64,000 nucleotides of DNA from CAIWHR01 sp963741355 (GTDB lineage: Bacteria; Pseudomonadota; Gammaproteobacteria; Burkholderiales; Casimicrobiaceae). The position numbers were made by a program, and so were the translations under genes. The stretch spans positions 1-64,000 of the forward strand of contig CAVUIG010000019.1 of NCBI GenBank assembly GCA_963741355.1. The letters are read 5' to 3'. The notes under the pieces are model-generated. The model saw only the letters and a program-made list of their open reading frames with translations, ran no database searches and was not told the DNA's origin. Each line of letters begins with the position of its first letter. The first letter of the stretch is position 1. This document shows, one piece after another, positions 1 through 9,994 of the stretch.

Positions 1-722
1 CTCTCCCGCGCGACGCGCGCGCGCGCGCGCGCGCGCGCGCGCATGAAGAGAACTTCACTGAGCGATTGCTATATCTCCCGAATTCATATTGCCCGAGCGA
101 CACTCGCCGTGTGGTCTCGCGACTGCCCCCGTCCCGCGAGGCGAGCGGGCTCCCGCCGGAAGGCTTCGTCTTCTGCTGCTTCAACACCGCGTACAAGATT
201 CTTCCCGGCATCTTCGACGTCTGGATTCGGCTGGTCGGAGCCGTTTCGGGAAGCGTGCTCTGGCTCGCTCCCGACAACGCTGCAGGCACACCTCAATCTC
301 CAGCGCGAAGCCGCGCGTCGCGGATCGATCCGTCGCGGATCGTGCGCGCGGCGCCCCTCCCTCTGCCCGAGCACCTCGCTCGTTACGTTCATGCCGATCT
401 CTTCCTCGACACCACTCCCTACAATGCGGGCACGACCGCCAACGACGCGCTGCTGATGGGAGTTCCCGTTCTCACGACCCTCGGTGAGACGATGTCCGGC
501 CGCGTTGCTGCGAGCCAGCTCAACGCCATCGGCTTGCCGGAACTTGTCGCGCCAGATCTGGCGAGCTATGAGTCGATCGCTATCCGGCTCGCTTCCCGTC
601 CGGAGGAGCTTTCTGCACTGCGATCGCGATTGCGGGCCAATCGCGCCACTCATCCGCTCTTCGACATGACGTCGTTCACGCGCGATCTCGAGGACGTGCT
701 CGCGCGCGTCGCCTCGGGCTGA
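1..722 (+). CDS. SPINDLY-type O-GlcNAc transferase (GT41), 3' part
   Basis: The gene is open to the left edge; its first full codon starts at base 3. What is visible is the C-terminal half of the glycosyltransferase domain: TERLLYLPNSYCPSD, then FVFCCFNTAYKILPGIFDVW, then HADLFLDTTPYNAGTTANDA and a PVLTTLGETMSGRVAASQL block, all characteristic of bacterial GT41 (OGT/SPINDLY) enzymes that move GlcNAc or a related sugar onto Ser/Thr of proteins. The stop is TGA at 720-722. It is convergent with another GT41 gene whose stop lies 43 bases further on. The 5' visible codons are a pure GC-dinucleotide run encoding Arg-Ala repeats, which is not expected inside this domain and may be an assembly artefact. 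Confidence 0.8.
   Translation, partial: LPRDARARARARAHEENFTERLLYLPNSYCPSDTRRVVSRLPPSREASGLPPEGFVFCCFNTAYKILPGIFDVWIRLVGAVSGSVLWLAPDNAAGTPQSPARSRASRIDPSRIVRAAPLPLPEHLARYVHADLFLDTTPYNAGTTANDALLMGVPVLTTLGETMSGRVAASQLNAIGLPELVAPDLASYESIAIRLASRPEELSALRSRLRANRATHPLFDMTSFTRDLEDVLARVASG
14..42. repeat. (GC)n dinucleotide run
   Basis: An uninterrupted run of alternating C and G, about 29 bases, at the very left edge. In the frame of the O-GlcNAc transferase it would encode alternating Arg and Ala immediately before the conserved TERLLYLP block. It could be a true microsatellite inside the gene or a polymerase or assembly slippage product. Confidence 0.85.
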
Positions 723-764
723 GGCGCGAGCGAACGAGGCTCGAGAAGCGTTCGCGCCGAGGGA

Positions 765-2904
765 TCAGCCGCCGCGCGCCAGCGATTCGAGCGCGTCCAT
801 CAAGGCCGCGATCGGAGCCGGGTCGCCGAACACGTTCCGGCTCCCCTCAACCAGCCGCGCTCGCACCGAAGCGCGCCACGGCGAGTCGACGGCAATGCGT
901 TCGGCGATGCGGACGTAATCCTTCGAATCGGCGGCGACGAGCTCGCCGACCCCCACGAGGGCGAGCATCGCCCCGCTCTGCCGTCCGCGCATGAAGCGCC
1001 CGGCAAGGTCACGATCGGCAGCCCCGCCGCAAGCGCATCGAGGCTCGTGTTGCCACCCGACCAGCGTTGCGTGTCCAGCATCGCGTCGCATACCGCGTTC
1101 AGGCGCAGGTAATCTTCGTGGCTGCACTGATGCAGGAAGATACGCGGCCGTCGATGTCGATTCCCTCGCGCGCCACCGCCGCCGCGATGCCGGGCCCGGA
1201 AATTCGCGGTGAGCGCCGGTGCCGGCCCTCGAACAGCACGAGCTGTGCGGTCGGGACGGCCGCCAGGACGCGCGCGAACAGCGCATCGTTGTCGGGGTGG
1301 ATCTTGAACAGCGACTGCGGGCACAGGAAGCAGCGGCGCGCCCTCCGGCAGACCGAATCGCGCGCGCGATGCGTCCGTCGGGCAGCGGCGGGAGCCGCAT
1401 AGCGCGTGCCGATGCCCGGCAGACGGATGAGCCGCTCCGTGTAGTGTGCCGCGGCGTCGGCGGGCTCCATCGCTGCGCACGTGAAGAACGCGTCGATCGT
1501 CGAGTGTCCCGTCGTCACCGGATGCCCCCAGCCTGCGCACTGCACCGGCGCGAGGCGCAGCGCGGCAAGCGCGAATGACGTACGGGTCCATTCCGAGCTC
1601 CGGATAGACGAGAACGTCGAGCGCATCGTTGCGGATCGTCGCGGCGATGGTCGACGGCAGCATGGCCGCGCCCGGAAACGTCCGCACGCGGTCGACCCGT
1701 GCGGCGAGCTCCCGCACGTACGGCGTCAGGTCGCGCCGCAGGTGATACACGTAGATCTCGAAGCGGGCGCGGTCAGCCCCGCGATCCAGCTCCGGAAGTA
1801 GCGGCCCGCCGTGCCCTCGCTGAAAAAGGCCGACGCGAAACCGATGCGGATCCGCGCGCCGCGGGCGCGGGCTTGGCAAGGGCGCGCGCCATTCGGGTCC
1901 TGCGGCATCGATCGCTCCGCCGGCGATCGCGGCGAATCGTTCCTGCAGTTCGCGGTCGTCCTCGCCCTGATAAGCGAGCAGGAAATTGGTCCACCTCAGG
2001 TCGTCGATCACGTCGGCGCACTGCGGCCGCGGACCTGCGCCGGAATCCCGGCTCGAGCTCGGCAATGCCCTGCGTCGTATGACGCGCGCGCGGCCGCCGG
2101 CTCGGCGGCCGCTCCGCATACACCATCGGCAGCGAGAGCGCCTCGCCGAACGCGAGCGCGCAAGTGCTTGCGGCCGCCGCGCGAGCCTCGTCGCGATAGG
2201 CCTGCGCGCAGCATCGAGGTCGTCGCGCTCGGCGAGCGCGCCCCCAGCTGCAGCAGCGCATCCGCGTCGTCCGGCGCGGCGACGCGCCGCCCGCGTAGAG
2301 TTCGACGGCGGCCCGTCAAGATTGCCGGGCTGACGCTCGCAGATCGCGCGAGCGCCTTCATCGTCGCCGGATCCGGCGACGAACGCGAGCGCGCGCGTAG
2401 GGCGTCGCGCGCGCCCGGCAGGTCGCCGCATCGGCGAGCAGCGCGCCGAGGTTCCTCCAGGCGAGCGCGTAATCCGGCTTGGCCTCGACCGCGCGTCGCG
2501 GCGGCCGCGGCCGCGTCGTCGATGCGTCCCGCGATGCGCAGCGCGTTGGCGAGATTGCTCCATCCGCGCGCGTAGCCGGATCCGCAGGCACCGCGCTCCG
2601 GAAAGCGCTTCGAGCGCGCCCTGCATGTCACCACTGTCGATGAGCAGGAGCCGAGCGTGTTCGCAGCGCGCATCGCGCGGGTCGATCGCGAGCGCCGCTC
2701 GCAGATCCTCGATCGCCGAAGCGATTTCGCGCATGCCCTCGCGTGCCTGCGAGCGCAGAACCAGCGCGAGACGGCGGTCGGCGCGCGCCGCGCCCGGCAT
2801 CGCGACGACCGCGCGACGTCAGCGTCGCCGCGCCGCGGATCGCCGCGCCGAGCAGCGCCTCCGCCTGGGCGAAGCGCGTGTCGTGCGATGCGCGGCTCAG
2901 CCAT
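765..2904 (-). CDS. TPR-containing SPINDLY-type O-GlcNAc transferase (second copy), frameshifted
   Basis: Reconstructed from several frames on the minus strand. The start ATG at 2904 (MAEPRIARH) overlaps the stop of the upstream GT41 gene. The N-terminal third is TPR-like. The catalytic part shows LRWTNFLLAYQGEDD, then RFEIYVYHLRRDLTPYVREL, then DALDVLVYPELGMDPYV, then WGHPVTTGHSTIDAFFT, then HYTERLIRLPGIG, and finally MLDTQRWSGGNTSLDALAAG near the C terminus: the order of GT41 blocks. The stop is at 765. About 713 codons, a normal length. At least four frame changes break it, probably consensus indels. The likely role is protein O-glycosylation, for example of flagellin or surface proteins, suggested by the neighbouring exporter and transferases; the acceptor is not visible from sequence. 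Confidence 0.75.
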
Positions 2905-5900
2905 CGGCGGCGCTCCGGCGGCCGCCAGCGCCTCGGCGCCCGCTGCGCGAGTGCCGCACGTACGCGCGCTCGAGTGCGCGCGTGTGCGCCACGCAGTCGG
3001 TCGAGCGCGAGCGGGAGATGCCCGCACGGATGCGCTCGCGCACCTCGCGCATGAATGCGGATCGGTGGCGAGGCGGACCGCAATCTCGACGTACTCGCGG
3101 CCGCTCGCGCGCACGGTCGCCGTGACGCCGAGGTTCGCAAGGATCGAGTACGCCGTGCGCTCGCCGTGCCGCTTGCCCGACGAGCGTGACGACGGGCACG
3201 CCCGCGTCGAGCGCCTCGAGCACGCCATTGACCCCGCCATAGGGCATCGTGTCGACGACGAAATCGACGAGCGCGTAGCGCGCCTGATTCTCGCCGTCGT
3301 CGCGCCCCTGCGGGAAGGAAGAGCAGGCGATCCGCCGCGATGCCCGCCGCCGCGGCCAGCCGAAGATAGAGCGCGCGCAGCGCGGGATTGACCGGCGAGA
3401 ACGCGAGCTTCGCCGCGGTATGCGCTCGAGCATTTCGCGCCACAGCGAAAGGCAGCGGCGCGTGAGCTTGAGCGCGCTGACGAAGGCGCCGATGACGATC
3501 GTCGTCGTCGGCGATGCCGAGCGTTGCGCGGTGGAATGGATGCTCGGCCGCCGGCTCGATGTGGCGATACGGATACACGCATCCGTCCATCGGCAGCAGC
3601 GCCTCGATTTGCGTCGCGCCGTTCTCCGGGACGTCGGCGAAGCGATCGGTCAGCTTGAAATCGATCGTCGAGAGACCCACGGTGCCGGAGCTCGCGACGT
3701 GCGTGATCTGCACGCGCGCCGGCTTCGCGCGCGAGGATGCCGGGCTTGCGCGCCTTTCGTGTGCGTCGACAGGTCGACGAGGATGTCGAGATCGTCCTGC
3801 GCGATGCGCTTGCGCCGCTGCGCGCTCGGAAACATGCGCGAGCGACTCGAACCCGTCGCGCGATCCCGCGGAAGCGCGCAGTCCATTCATCATCGACGGT
3901 CGAGAGCGAGTAGAAGTAGAGCTCGAATCGCTCGCGATCGTGGTGCTCGACCGCCGACCAGACCATCTTCCCCATCACGTGGTTGCGCAGGTCGGCCGAC
4001 AGGTAGCCGATGCGCAGCGGCCCGGAACGCCGCGCGCTCGGGGCGCGGCAGCGGTTCGCCGTAGACGCGCCGCGCCGCGGCGTCGTAGGCCTGCGCGAGC
4101 TTGAAGACGAGCTCCGGCTCGACGTCGACGTAGAGCAGCAGGTAAAGGAGCTGCTCCAGCGCGTCGACGAGCTCGAGCTCGTCGGTCACCACGAAGCGGT
4201 CATTGCGCAAGCCCGTCGAGGTAATGCTCGAGCAGGTTGAAATCGGCGAGGTACTGGCAGGCCTCGATCGCCTGCACCGCCAACGGCAGCGCGTTTGGAT
4301 GCCGTGCCGCGAACTGGCGGAAGTGGGCGATGAATTCGTCGACGCGCGCGCCGGCGATGAGCGCCTCGCCGCGGTACTTCCACGCGGCGATGTTGCCCGG
4401 CTCGGCCTTCAGCACCTCGGTGAACGCCTCGGCGGCACCTTCGTGGACGCCCTGCTTCTGGAACAGCACGCCGAGATTGAAATGCGCCGCCACGAGATCG
4501 GGGCGGAACACCAGCGCGCGCTGATACGCGCGCGCGGCCTCGGCGACGTCGTCCGCCATCTGCAGCGCGACGCCGTGGTGGAAATGCGTTTCGCCGTCGG
4601 TCGGCTCGATGCGCAAGCGCCTCGGCGAACGCCGTCGACGCCGCGCGTACCGTCGCGGCGCGCGAGCTCCGGCCTGCCCCAGCGCGCGCAGCACGGACGG
4701 CGTTGCCGGGCATGCGCGCGATGCCCTCCTCGCCCAGCGCGATCGCCGTCGCGTGCTCGCCCAGCGCGGAAGCGGCGCGCATCGCGGCAATGCGCGCGTC
4801 GACGATACCCGGGCGCGGCCGTCGAGCGCGGCCGAGAACGACGCCAGCGCGCCTTGCGAGATCGCCGTCGTCCCTGCGCGCGACCCCTGCGAGATGCAGC
4901 GCCGGCGCGAATCCGGGCTGCTGCGCCAGCACGCGCTCGTATTGCGCGATCGCGCCGTCGCGATCGCCTTCCTGGTGCAGGCGCACGGCAGCGTCCCATT
5001 GCCGCGCCAATCGACGCGATGTCCGCGGGACAATCGCGCGCGAAGTCGTGCGCGCCACGATCCGCCACAGCATTGCGGCGAGTGCCGCGGGATCGGCTGC
5101 GACGCGGTCGATCAGCGGCGGCCCGTTCCGGCACCGGAGCGACGCGACCGTGACGCACGTCCGCGCGGGCCGCCGCGCGAGGAGCGGGCCCGGTGCATCG
5201 CCGTCAGCCCGACGAGGTCGACGATGACATCGGGGTCGCGCGCGGCAACGATGCGCGCCGCAGCGGCGTCCGGATTCGCCGGCAGCGCGAGGCCCGTCGA
5301 ATTGCCGGGATCGCGGCCGGCGACGCAGCGCCGATGGTCGCGAGAGCGACGTCGAATTCGGCATCGGGAAGCGCCCGAACAGCGGCAAGATCGGCGTCGC
5401 TCGCGGCGGGATCGCCCGCGAGCACGACGACGCGCCAGCGCGCGCCCGCCGTGCGCACCGGCCAGAGCAGCGGCACCGGGGCGGCAAACGTCGCCGCGCA
5501 AAGCTGCGCGTAAACGCCCGCCAGCGTGCGCGCCGCACACGGCGTCGAACGAAGCGACCGCGTACGCGGCGCGGCGCAGCAGCTCGTGATCCGCCGGTGT
5601 ATGGTTTCGCGCGCAGGCGATCGCGGCGAGCCGCGCGCGGATCGCGGGATCGGCGCCCGCATTGCGGGCGACATGCTCGAGCGCCAGCACGAGCAAGTTG
5701 CGGCACGGCGTGCCGAGCGCGTCCGGCGACGAGGCGATGCGGTCGAGGAGCGCGTCGCGGCGCGGCACTGGCCGGCGCGTGCTCGAGCGCCAGCGCCAGC
5801 GGTCCCGCGAGCGTCGGGATCGCGAGCAGCGACGGCTTGCGCACGATCAACGCGTCGATGTCCGCGCGCCGGCGCGGGATCCGCGGGATCTCCCGTCAGC

Positions 5901-6257
5901 AGCGCACCTATTGCCGAGGATGAGCGCGGCACGCGCGTCCTTCGGCATGAGCACCTGCACGCGCGCGGCGGCGGCGATCGCGCCCGGGGTATCGCCCAGC
6001 GCGAGCAGCGCCTCGGCGACGGCCTGCAGCGGCGCCGCATGATTGGAAACGATCCGTGTCGCCTCGCGCCACTCGGCGAGGGCCTCGGGCAGCCGGCCCA
6101 GCTGCCATTGCGCTTCGCCCGCCGCGAAGTGCGGATCGGATGCGCGGGTGTCCAGCCGGGCGGCGCGATGAAAGCAGAGCATCGCGTCGATCGGCCGGCC
6201 TTCGCGCTGGTGCGCGCGGCCGCGGTCCATCCATTGCTCGTATTCGGGCGCGGCCAT
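2897..6257 (-). CDS. Large TPR-SPINDLY O-GlcNAc transferase (first copy), frameshifted
   Basis: A very long TPR-GT41 protein (about 1,120 codons) reconstructed over many frame changes. From the start ATG at 6257: MAAPEYEQWMDRGRAHQREG and a first TPR block; a middle region with WRVVVLAGDPAASDADLAAV and DPDVIVDLVGLTAMHRA, which resembles a decayed or shortened glycosyltransferase half; a second TPR block (DGAIAQYERVLAQQPGFAPA, AAHFNLGVLFQKQG); then the catalytic domain beginning MGKMVWSAVEHHDRERFELY and containing VDFVVDTMPYGGVNGVLEAL. The stop TGA at 2897-2899 overlaps the next gene, so the two were probably translated together. Two separate genes fused by frame errors near 5,050 cannot be excluded, because the middle region could be the end of one GT41-like protein. 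Confidence 0.65.
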
Positions 6258-6536
6258 CAGCGGGCGTCGGCGCGACGGGCGACGGCCCGCCGCACCATGA
6301 CTTCTTTCCGCCGCGTCAACGCGGAGGCGGCAATCGTCGCGCGGGCGGCGGCCGCGGCGCGCTGCCGCATGGCGCGGATGCCGGCCCGCGTCGCCGTCCG
6401 CGAGGGAGAGCGCGCGCGCACGGAAGGAAAGGAGTTCGTCGGGCATCGGCAATGCGGGAAGATCGGAGCGCCAGCGCGGCCCGCGGACGGACGGCGGGCG
6501 TTCGAAACGTCGCGCCGCCAACGCGAAAGTCCGCAT
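6257..6536 (-). CDS. Small hypothetical protein upstream of the O-GlcNAc transferase
   Basis: A candidate short gene, start ATG at 6536 (MRTFALAARRFERP), reading MPDELLSFRARALSLADGDAG and, after one frame change, IRAMRQRAAAAARATIAASA, with a stop TGA overlapping the ATG of the next gene (TGATG at 6255-6259). I do not recognise it. The stop/start overlap and coding-like composition are the only support; the span is not a multiple of three, consistent with a single indel. It may instead be the leader region of the operon. Confidence 0.35.
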
Positions 6537-6644
6537 TTTATCGGATACCGGCTTGCCCGGCGCGCGGCGCCGGGCGAAGCGCGCCGATGCGCGCGATCGG
6601 CATGCGCGGCCATAGTAAACTTGCGCATTCACCAGGACCGACGC

Positions 6645-7409
6645 ATGAACGCTCCCGACCTCCTCCGCCAGGCGCACGCGCGCCGCTGGTTCTACGAATT
6701 CGACCTGCCCGACGGCACGACGACGCCGTCGTACCTGCCGCCCGGCGTCGCGCAGATCCACACGACGCGCCTCGCGATGCTCTGGCAAGGCGCTTGCCCC
6801 GCTCGCCGGCGGCTGGATGGGACCGGCTCTCGGTCGTCGACGTCGCCTGCCACCAGGGATACTTCTCGACGCACCTCGCGCGCAAGGGCTGCCGCGAAGT
6901 CGTCGCCGTCGACGCTCGCAGCGAGCACGTCGCCGACACGACGCTGATGGCCGACGTCTACGGGCTTGCCAACCTGCGCGCCGTCGCAGGCCGACATCGC
7001 GACGCTCGACGCGCGCGCGCTGGGCACGTTCGACGTCGTGCTGATGCTGGGGCTCCTCTATCACGTCGAGAATCCCGTCGGCGCGCTGCGACTCGCCCGC
7101 GCGCTCGCGCGGCGCGCCTGCGTGATCGAGACGCAGGTGACGCCGAACATGACCGGCGTCGTCGACTGGGGCGCATACACGTTCCAGCGCCAATGGTCGG
7201 CAGCTTCGCGCTGATCGACGAGACCGCCGAGACGCACGCGCCGGAGGCATCGACCACCGGCATCTGCCTCTGCCCCAGCTACGAGGCGCTGCGTGTTCGT
7301 GCTGCACAAGGTCGGTTTCACGCGCGTCGAGCGCATCGCGCCGCCCGAAGGCGCGTACGAGCAGCTCGCGAGCGGCAAGCGCGTGATGGTCGTCGCGCAC
7401 GTCGACTAA
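6645..7409 (+). CDS. Class I SAM-dependent methyltransferase
   Basis: Start ATG at 6645 (MNAPDLLRQAHARRWFYEFD), stop TAA at 7407. After a compensated pair of frame changes the protein carries the SAM-binding motif I region VVDVACHQGYFSTHLARKGC, motif II EVVAVDARSEHV, and LGTFDVVLMLGLLYHVENPV, the post-motif block of Methyltransf_11/23-type enzymes. The C-terminal half includes NMTGVVDWGAYTFQRQW and ends GKRVMVVAHVD. The family includes tRNA (cmo5U/mo5U34)-type and sugar or lipid methyltransferases; in this neighbourhood a role in modifying a glycan is plausible but not shown. Its stop overlaps by three bases the stop of the convergent glycosyltransferase remnant. 255 codons. Confidence 0.7.
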
Positions 7410-7846
7410 GCGTCGAGCAACTCCGCTGCATACGGCCACATGTGCCATGCCGCGGAGTCGCGATCGAGAAGCGCTTCGAGGCTTCGCGCGAGTGCGACGG
7501 CCATCGCCACGGGATCGCGAAAGACGAAGGCCGCGCGATGTCGAGCTGCCGCCGCCCGGTCGTGCGGTCGAGCGCCGCGGGCCTGCACCCCGTCGACGAC
7601 GCGGTCGCCGAAAAAATAGTCGTCGATCCAGACGTCGTCATGCATGAATACGAGCACGTCCTCGGCTCCGGCCGCCGCGATTCGCGCATTGTAGATGTCG
7701 GGAAGACCCCGATGATTGGCGTAGGCGATGCGCGCGACCAGACGGGTGTCCTGCGCGAGACGGCGAAGGGAAATGCCCAGCGCGGACCGGTTCCAGAATT
7801 CCTCTTCCGTCAGTCTCGTTGCGGCGACGATCTCGATCATGGGCAT
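7406..7846 (-). pseudogene. Glycosyltransferase-like N terminus joined to acyltransferase-like C terminus
   Basis: The first 85 or so residues (MPMIEIVAATRLTEEEFWNR through VFMHDDVWIDDYFFGDRVV) match a GT2-like family in which a VF-HDDVW block carries the metal-binding DxD-like acids; such proteins are normally about 230-280 residues. After that, the reading changes frame and the remaining tail, DRTTGRRQLDIA followed by RDSAAWHMWPYAAELLDA, is clearly homologous to the last 60 residues of the adjacent acyltransferase gene (DRATGRRWLGIA and RDTAAWHMWPYAHQLVA). The gene therefore looks like a deletion product that fused a glycosyltransferase start to the end of a second acyltransferase copy. Its start ATG overlaps the stop of the upstream gene (TGATG). 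Confidence 0.6.
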
Positions 7847-8724
7847 CACGCGACGAGCTGATGCGCGTACGGCCACATGTGCCATGCGGCCGTATCGCGC
7901 TCGATGAGACGCTCGAGATGCCGCAGCGAGGCGGCCGCCAGCTCCATCGGATCCGAGTAGACCTTCGCCGGCGCGATGCCGAGCCACCGCCTGCCGGTCG
8001 CGCGGTCGGGACCGGCGGCGAACGTGACGACGGGGATTCCGCGCGCACAGGCCTGCGCGATCAGTCCGCGCGGCATCAGCAGCGTCCGGCCGCGGAACGG
8101 CACTGCGATCTTCGAGCGCCCGGGCGGCAGCGGCACGTCGCACAGCGCGACGATGCTGCCGCCGCGCTCCCACGCCGCCGCGATCTTGTCCGTTGCCCCG
8201 CCGGTGTAGATCACCGGCGCGTGGGCGGCGCGCTCGGTCGCGCGAATGCGCAGCCGCCCGTAGCGGCGGCGCCAGGCGTCGGCATCGGCGCATCGTCCTC
8301 GAGCGCACGGGCGAGGAAATGCGCCGGATGCCCGGACCGCGCGAGATGGCGCAGCGCCCACAATCCCGCGCCCCAGTGGCACGTGACGGCGAGGATCGGA
8401 CCGGCCGCGGGCCATGCGCCCTCGATCGAGACGTTCGCGTCGATCCAGCCCGCACGCCGCGTCGACGCGATGAAGAGATCCGCGTGATCGACGAGCTGCA
8501 CGAGGCGCCACGCGCGCCGCCAGCGCATCTCGTTCGGCGGCCGGCCGCCGTCCTCGGGCAGATGCGTGCCGCTCGAGGCCGCGCGCGTTGATCCACGCCT
8601 CCTCCTCGGCCGGAAAGCGCACGCGATCGCCGTTCGCGATCTTCTCCAGCAGCGCGAAGCCGGCCTGCGCCGGCAGCGTCGCGGCCAGCGCGGGCCATTG
8701 CCAATGCGTCTGTGCGGTGCTCAT
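7846..8724 (-). CDS. LpxL/HtrB-like lysophospholipid acyltransferase family protein
   Basis: Start ATG at 8724 (MSTAQTHWQWPALAATLPAQ). A compensated pair of frame changes separates the N terminus from a middle block DHADLFIASTRRAGWIDANV and ILAVTCHWGAGLWALRHL. The His in TCHWGAG followed by the GLW segment fits the HX4-5 acyl-acceptor motif of lipid A late acyltransferases. Later blocks VALCDVPLPPGRSKIAVPFR and AQACARGIPVVTFAAGPDR also fit that family. 293 codons, close to the usual 290-310. It would acylate a lipid or lipid-linked glycan at the inner membrane. It sits directly downstream of the Wzt gene, in the same direction, so a role in finishing an exported lipid-linked polysaccharide is reasonable. 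Confidence 0.6.
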   Translation of the reverse strand: MSTAQTHWQWPALAATLPAQAGFALLEKIANGDRVRFPAEEEAWINARGLERHASARGRRPAAERDALAARVAPRAARRSRGSLHRVDAACGLDRRERLDRGRMARGRSDPRRHVPLGRGIVGAAPSRAVRASGAFPRPCARGRCADADAWRRRYGRLRIRATERAAHAPVIYTGGATDKIAAAWERGGSIVALCDVPLPPGRSKIAVPFRGRTLLMPRGLIAQACARGIPVVTFAAGPDRATGRRWLGIAPAKVYSDPMELAAASLRHLERLIERDTAAWHMWPYAHQLVA

Positions 8725-8793
8725 GGGCGAACAACGGCCACGGCCACGACAACAACGGATAGCGCCCCCAAGATCGGCGGCGTCGATGATCGC

Positions 8794-9957
8794 TCATTGC
8801 CATTGATGCGGCAGCCGAACGAACCCCATCTCGCGCGACTCGCCCGTCACGACCAGCGGCACCTCGCACGTGTCGAAGACGCGCAGGCCCTCGGGATCGG
8901 CGGCGAACGCGCGCACGAAATACTTCCCGGCAGCAGCGCGAGCGCGGGCAGCGCCAGCGAGAACGCGAAGCGGTCGGACGCAACGGCGCGCGGCGTGACG
9001 CCATCCATGTCGGTTCCCACGCCATAGACTGGCGTGCCGTCGGCGCGCACGATACCGATCAGCACGACCGGCGCGCGGCCGTCCGGCGAGAACGCTTCGC
9101 CGCTGACCGTCAGCTGGTCGCCCTGCGCGATCGATGCCGACGGCGCGAGCGCCAGCTCGCGAATCGTGTAGAGGCCCGCGGTGCGGGCCGCCGTTCCGCC
9201 ACCGGCGCCGCTTTGCGCGCCGCCTTTTCCTCGTGGTAGGCGAGGTAGGCGGGCACGACGTCGGCGACCGGGCCGTAGCGCTCGGTGCGGCCATCCTTCA
9301 GCCACAGCGCGGCGCGGCAGAGCTTCTGCACGTGGTACATGCTGTGCGAGCACAGCAGCAGCGTGCCTCCGCCGGCGAGATAGCGCTCCATCCAGGTGAC
9401 GCATTTCTTCTGGAAGGATTCGTCGCCGACCGCGAGCACCTCGTCGGTGATGAGGATGTCCGGCGCAGCGTCGACGCGATCGCGAAGCCGAGCCGCACGA
9501 CCATCCCCGACGAGTAACTCTTGATCGGATCGTTGATGTGCTCGCCGATGTCGGCGAACGCGACGATCGCCTCGCGCTTCGCGGCGATCTCGTCGGACGA
9601 GAGCCCGAGCAGCGCGGCCGCGAGATCGATGTTGGCGAGGCCCGTATAGTCGGGATGGAAGCCCGAGCCCAGCTCGAGCAGCGCGCCCACGCGGCCGTTC
9701 ACGGCGACGCGGCCCCGCGTCGGCGCGACGACGCCCGCGACGATCTTGAGCAGCGTCGACTTGCCGGCGCCATTCTCGCCGATCACGCCGAGCGACTCGC
9801 CGCGCGCGAGCTCGAAATCGACGGCGTCGAGCGCGCGGAACACGTGCGCCGCGGGCCGCCCGCGCAGGAGATCCCACACGAGCTTCAGCCGTCCGCCGCG
9901 CGACTCGACCTTCGCGTAATCCTTGCCGACGCCGGCGGCCGAGAGCAGGACGCTCAC
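8794..9957 (-). CDS. wzt: Polysaccharide ABC transporter ATP-binding protein (Wzt/KpsT type) with C-terminal glycan-binding domain
   Basis: GTG start at 9957 (VSVLLSAAGVGKDYAKVES). Walker A is GENGAGKSTLLK, the ABC signature is KSYSSGMVVRLGFAIAS, and Walker B is PDILITDEVLAVGDESFQKK (reached after a frame change near 9,470), followed by the H-loop LLLCSHSMYHVQK. After the nucleotide-binding domain the protein continues for about 140 residues (GLYTIRELALAPSA, DQLTVSGEAFSPDGRAPVVL, GKYFVRAFAADPEGL), matching the beta-sandwich that Wzt proteins use to recognise a finished O-antigen. About 388 codons; at least three frame changes. Works with the permease immediately upstream, 38 bases away, to export an undecaprenyl-linked glycan across the inner membrane. 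Confidence 0.85.
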
Positions 9958-9994
9958 GACGCGGCTCCGGCGCGTGGCCGCTGACGGGCGGCGA

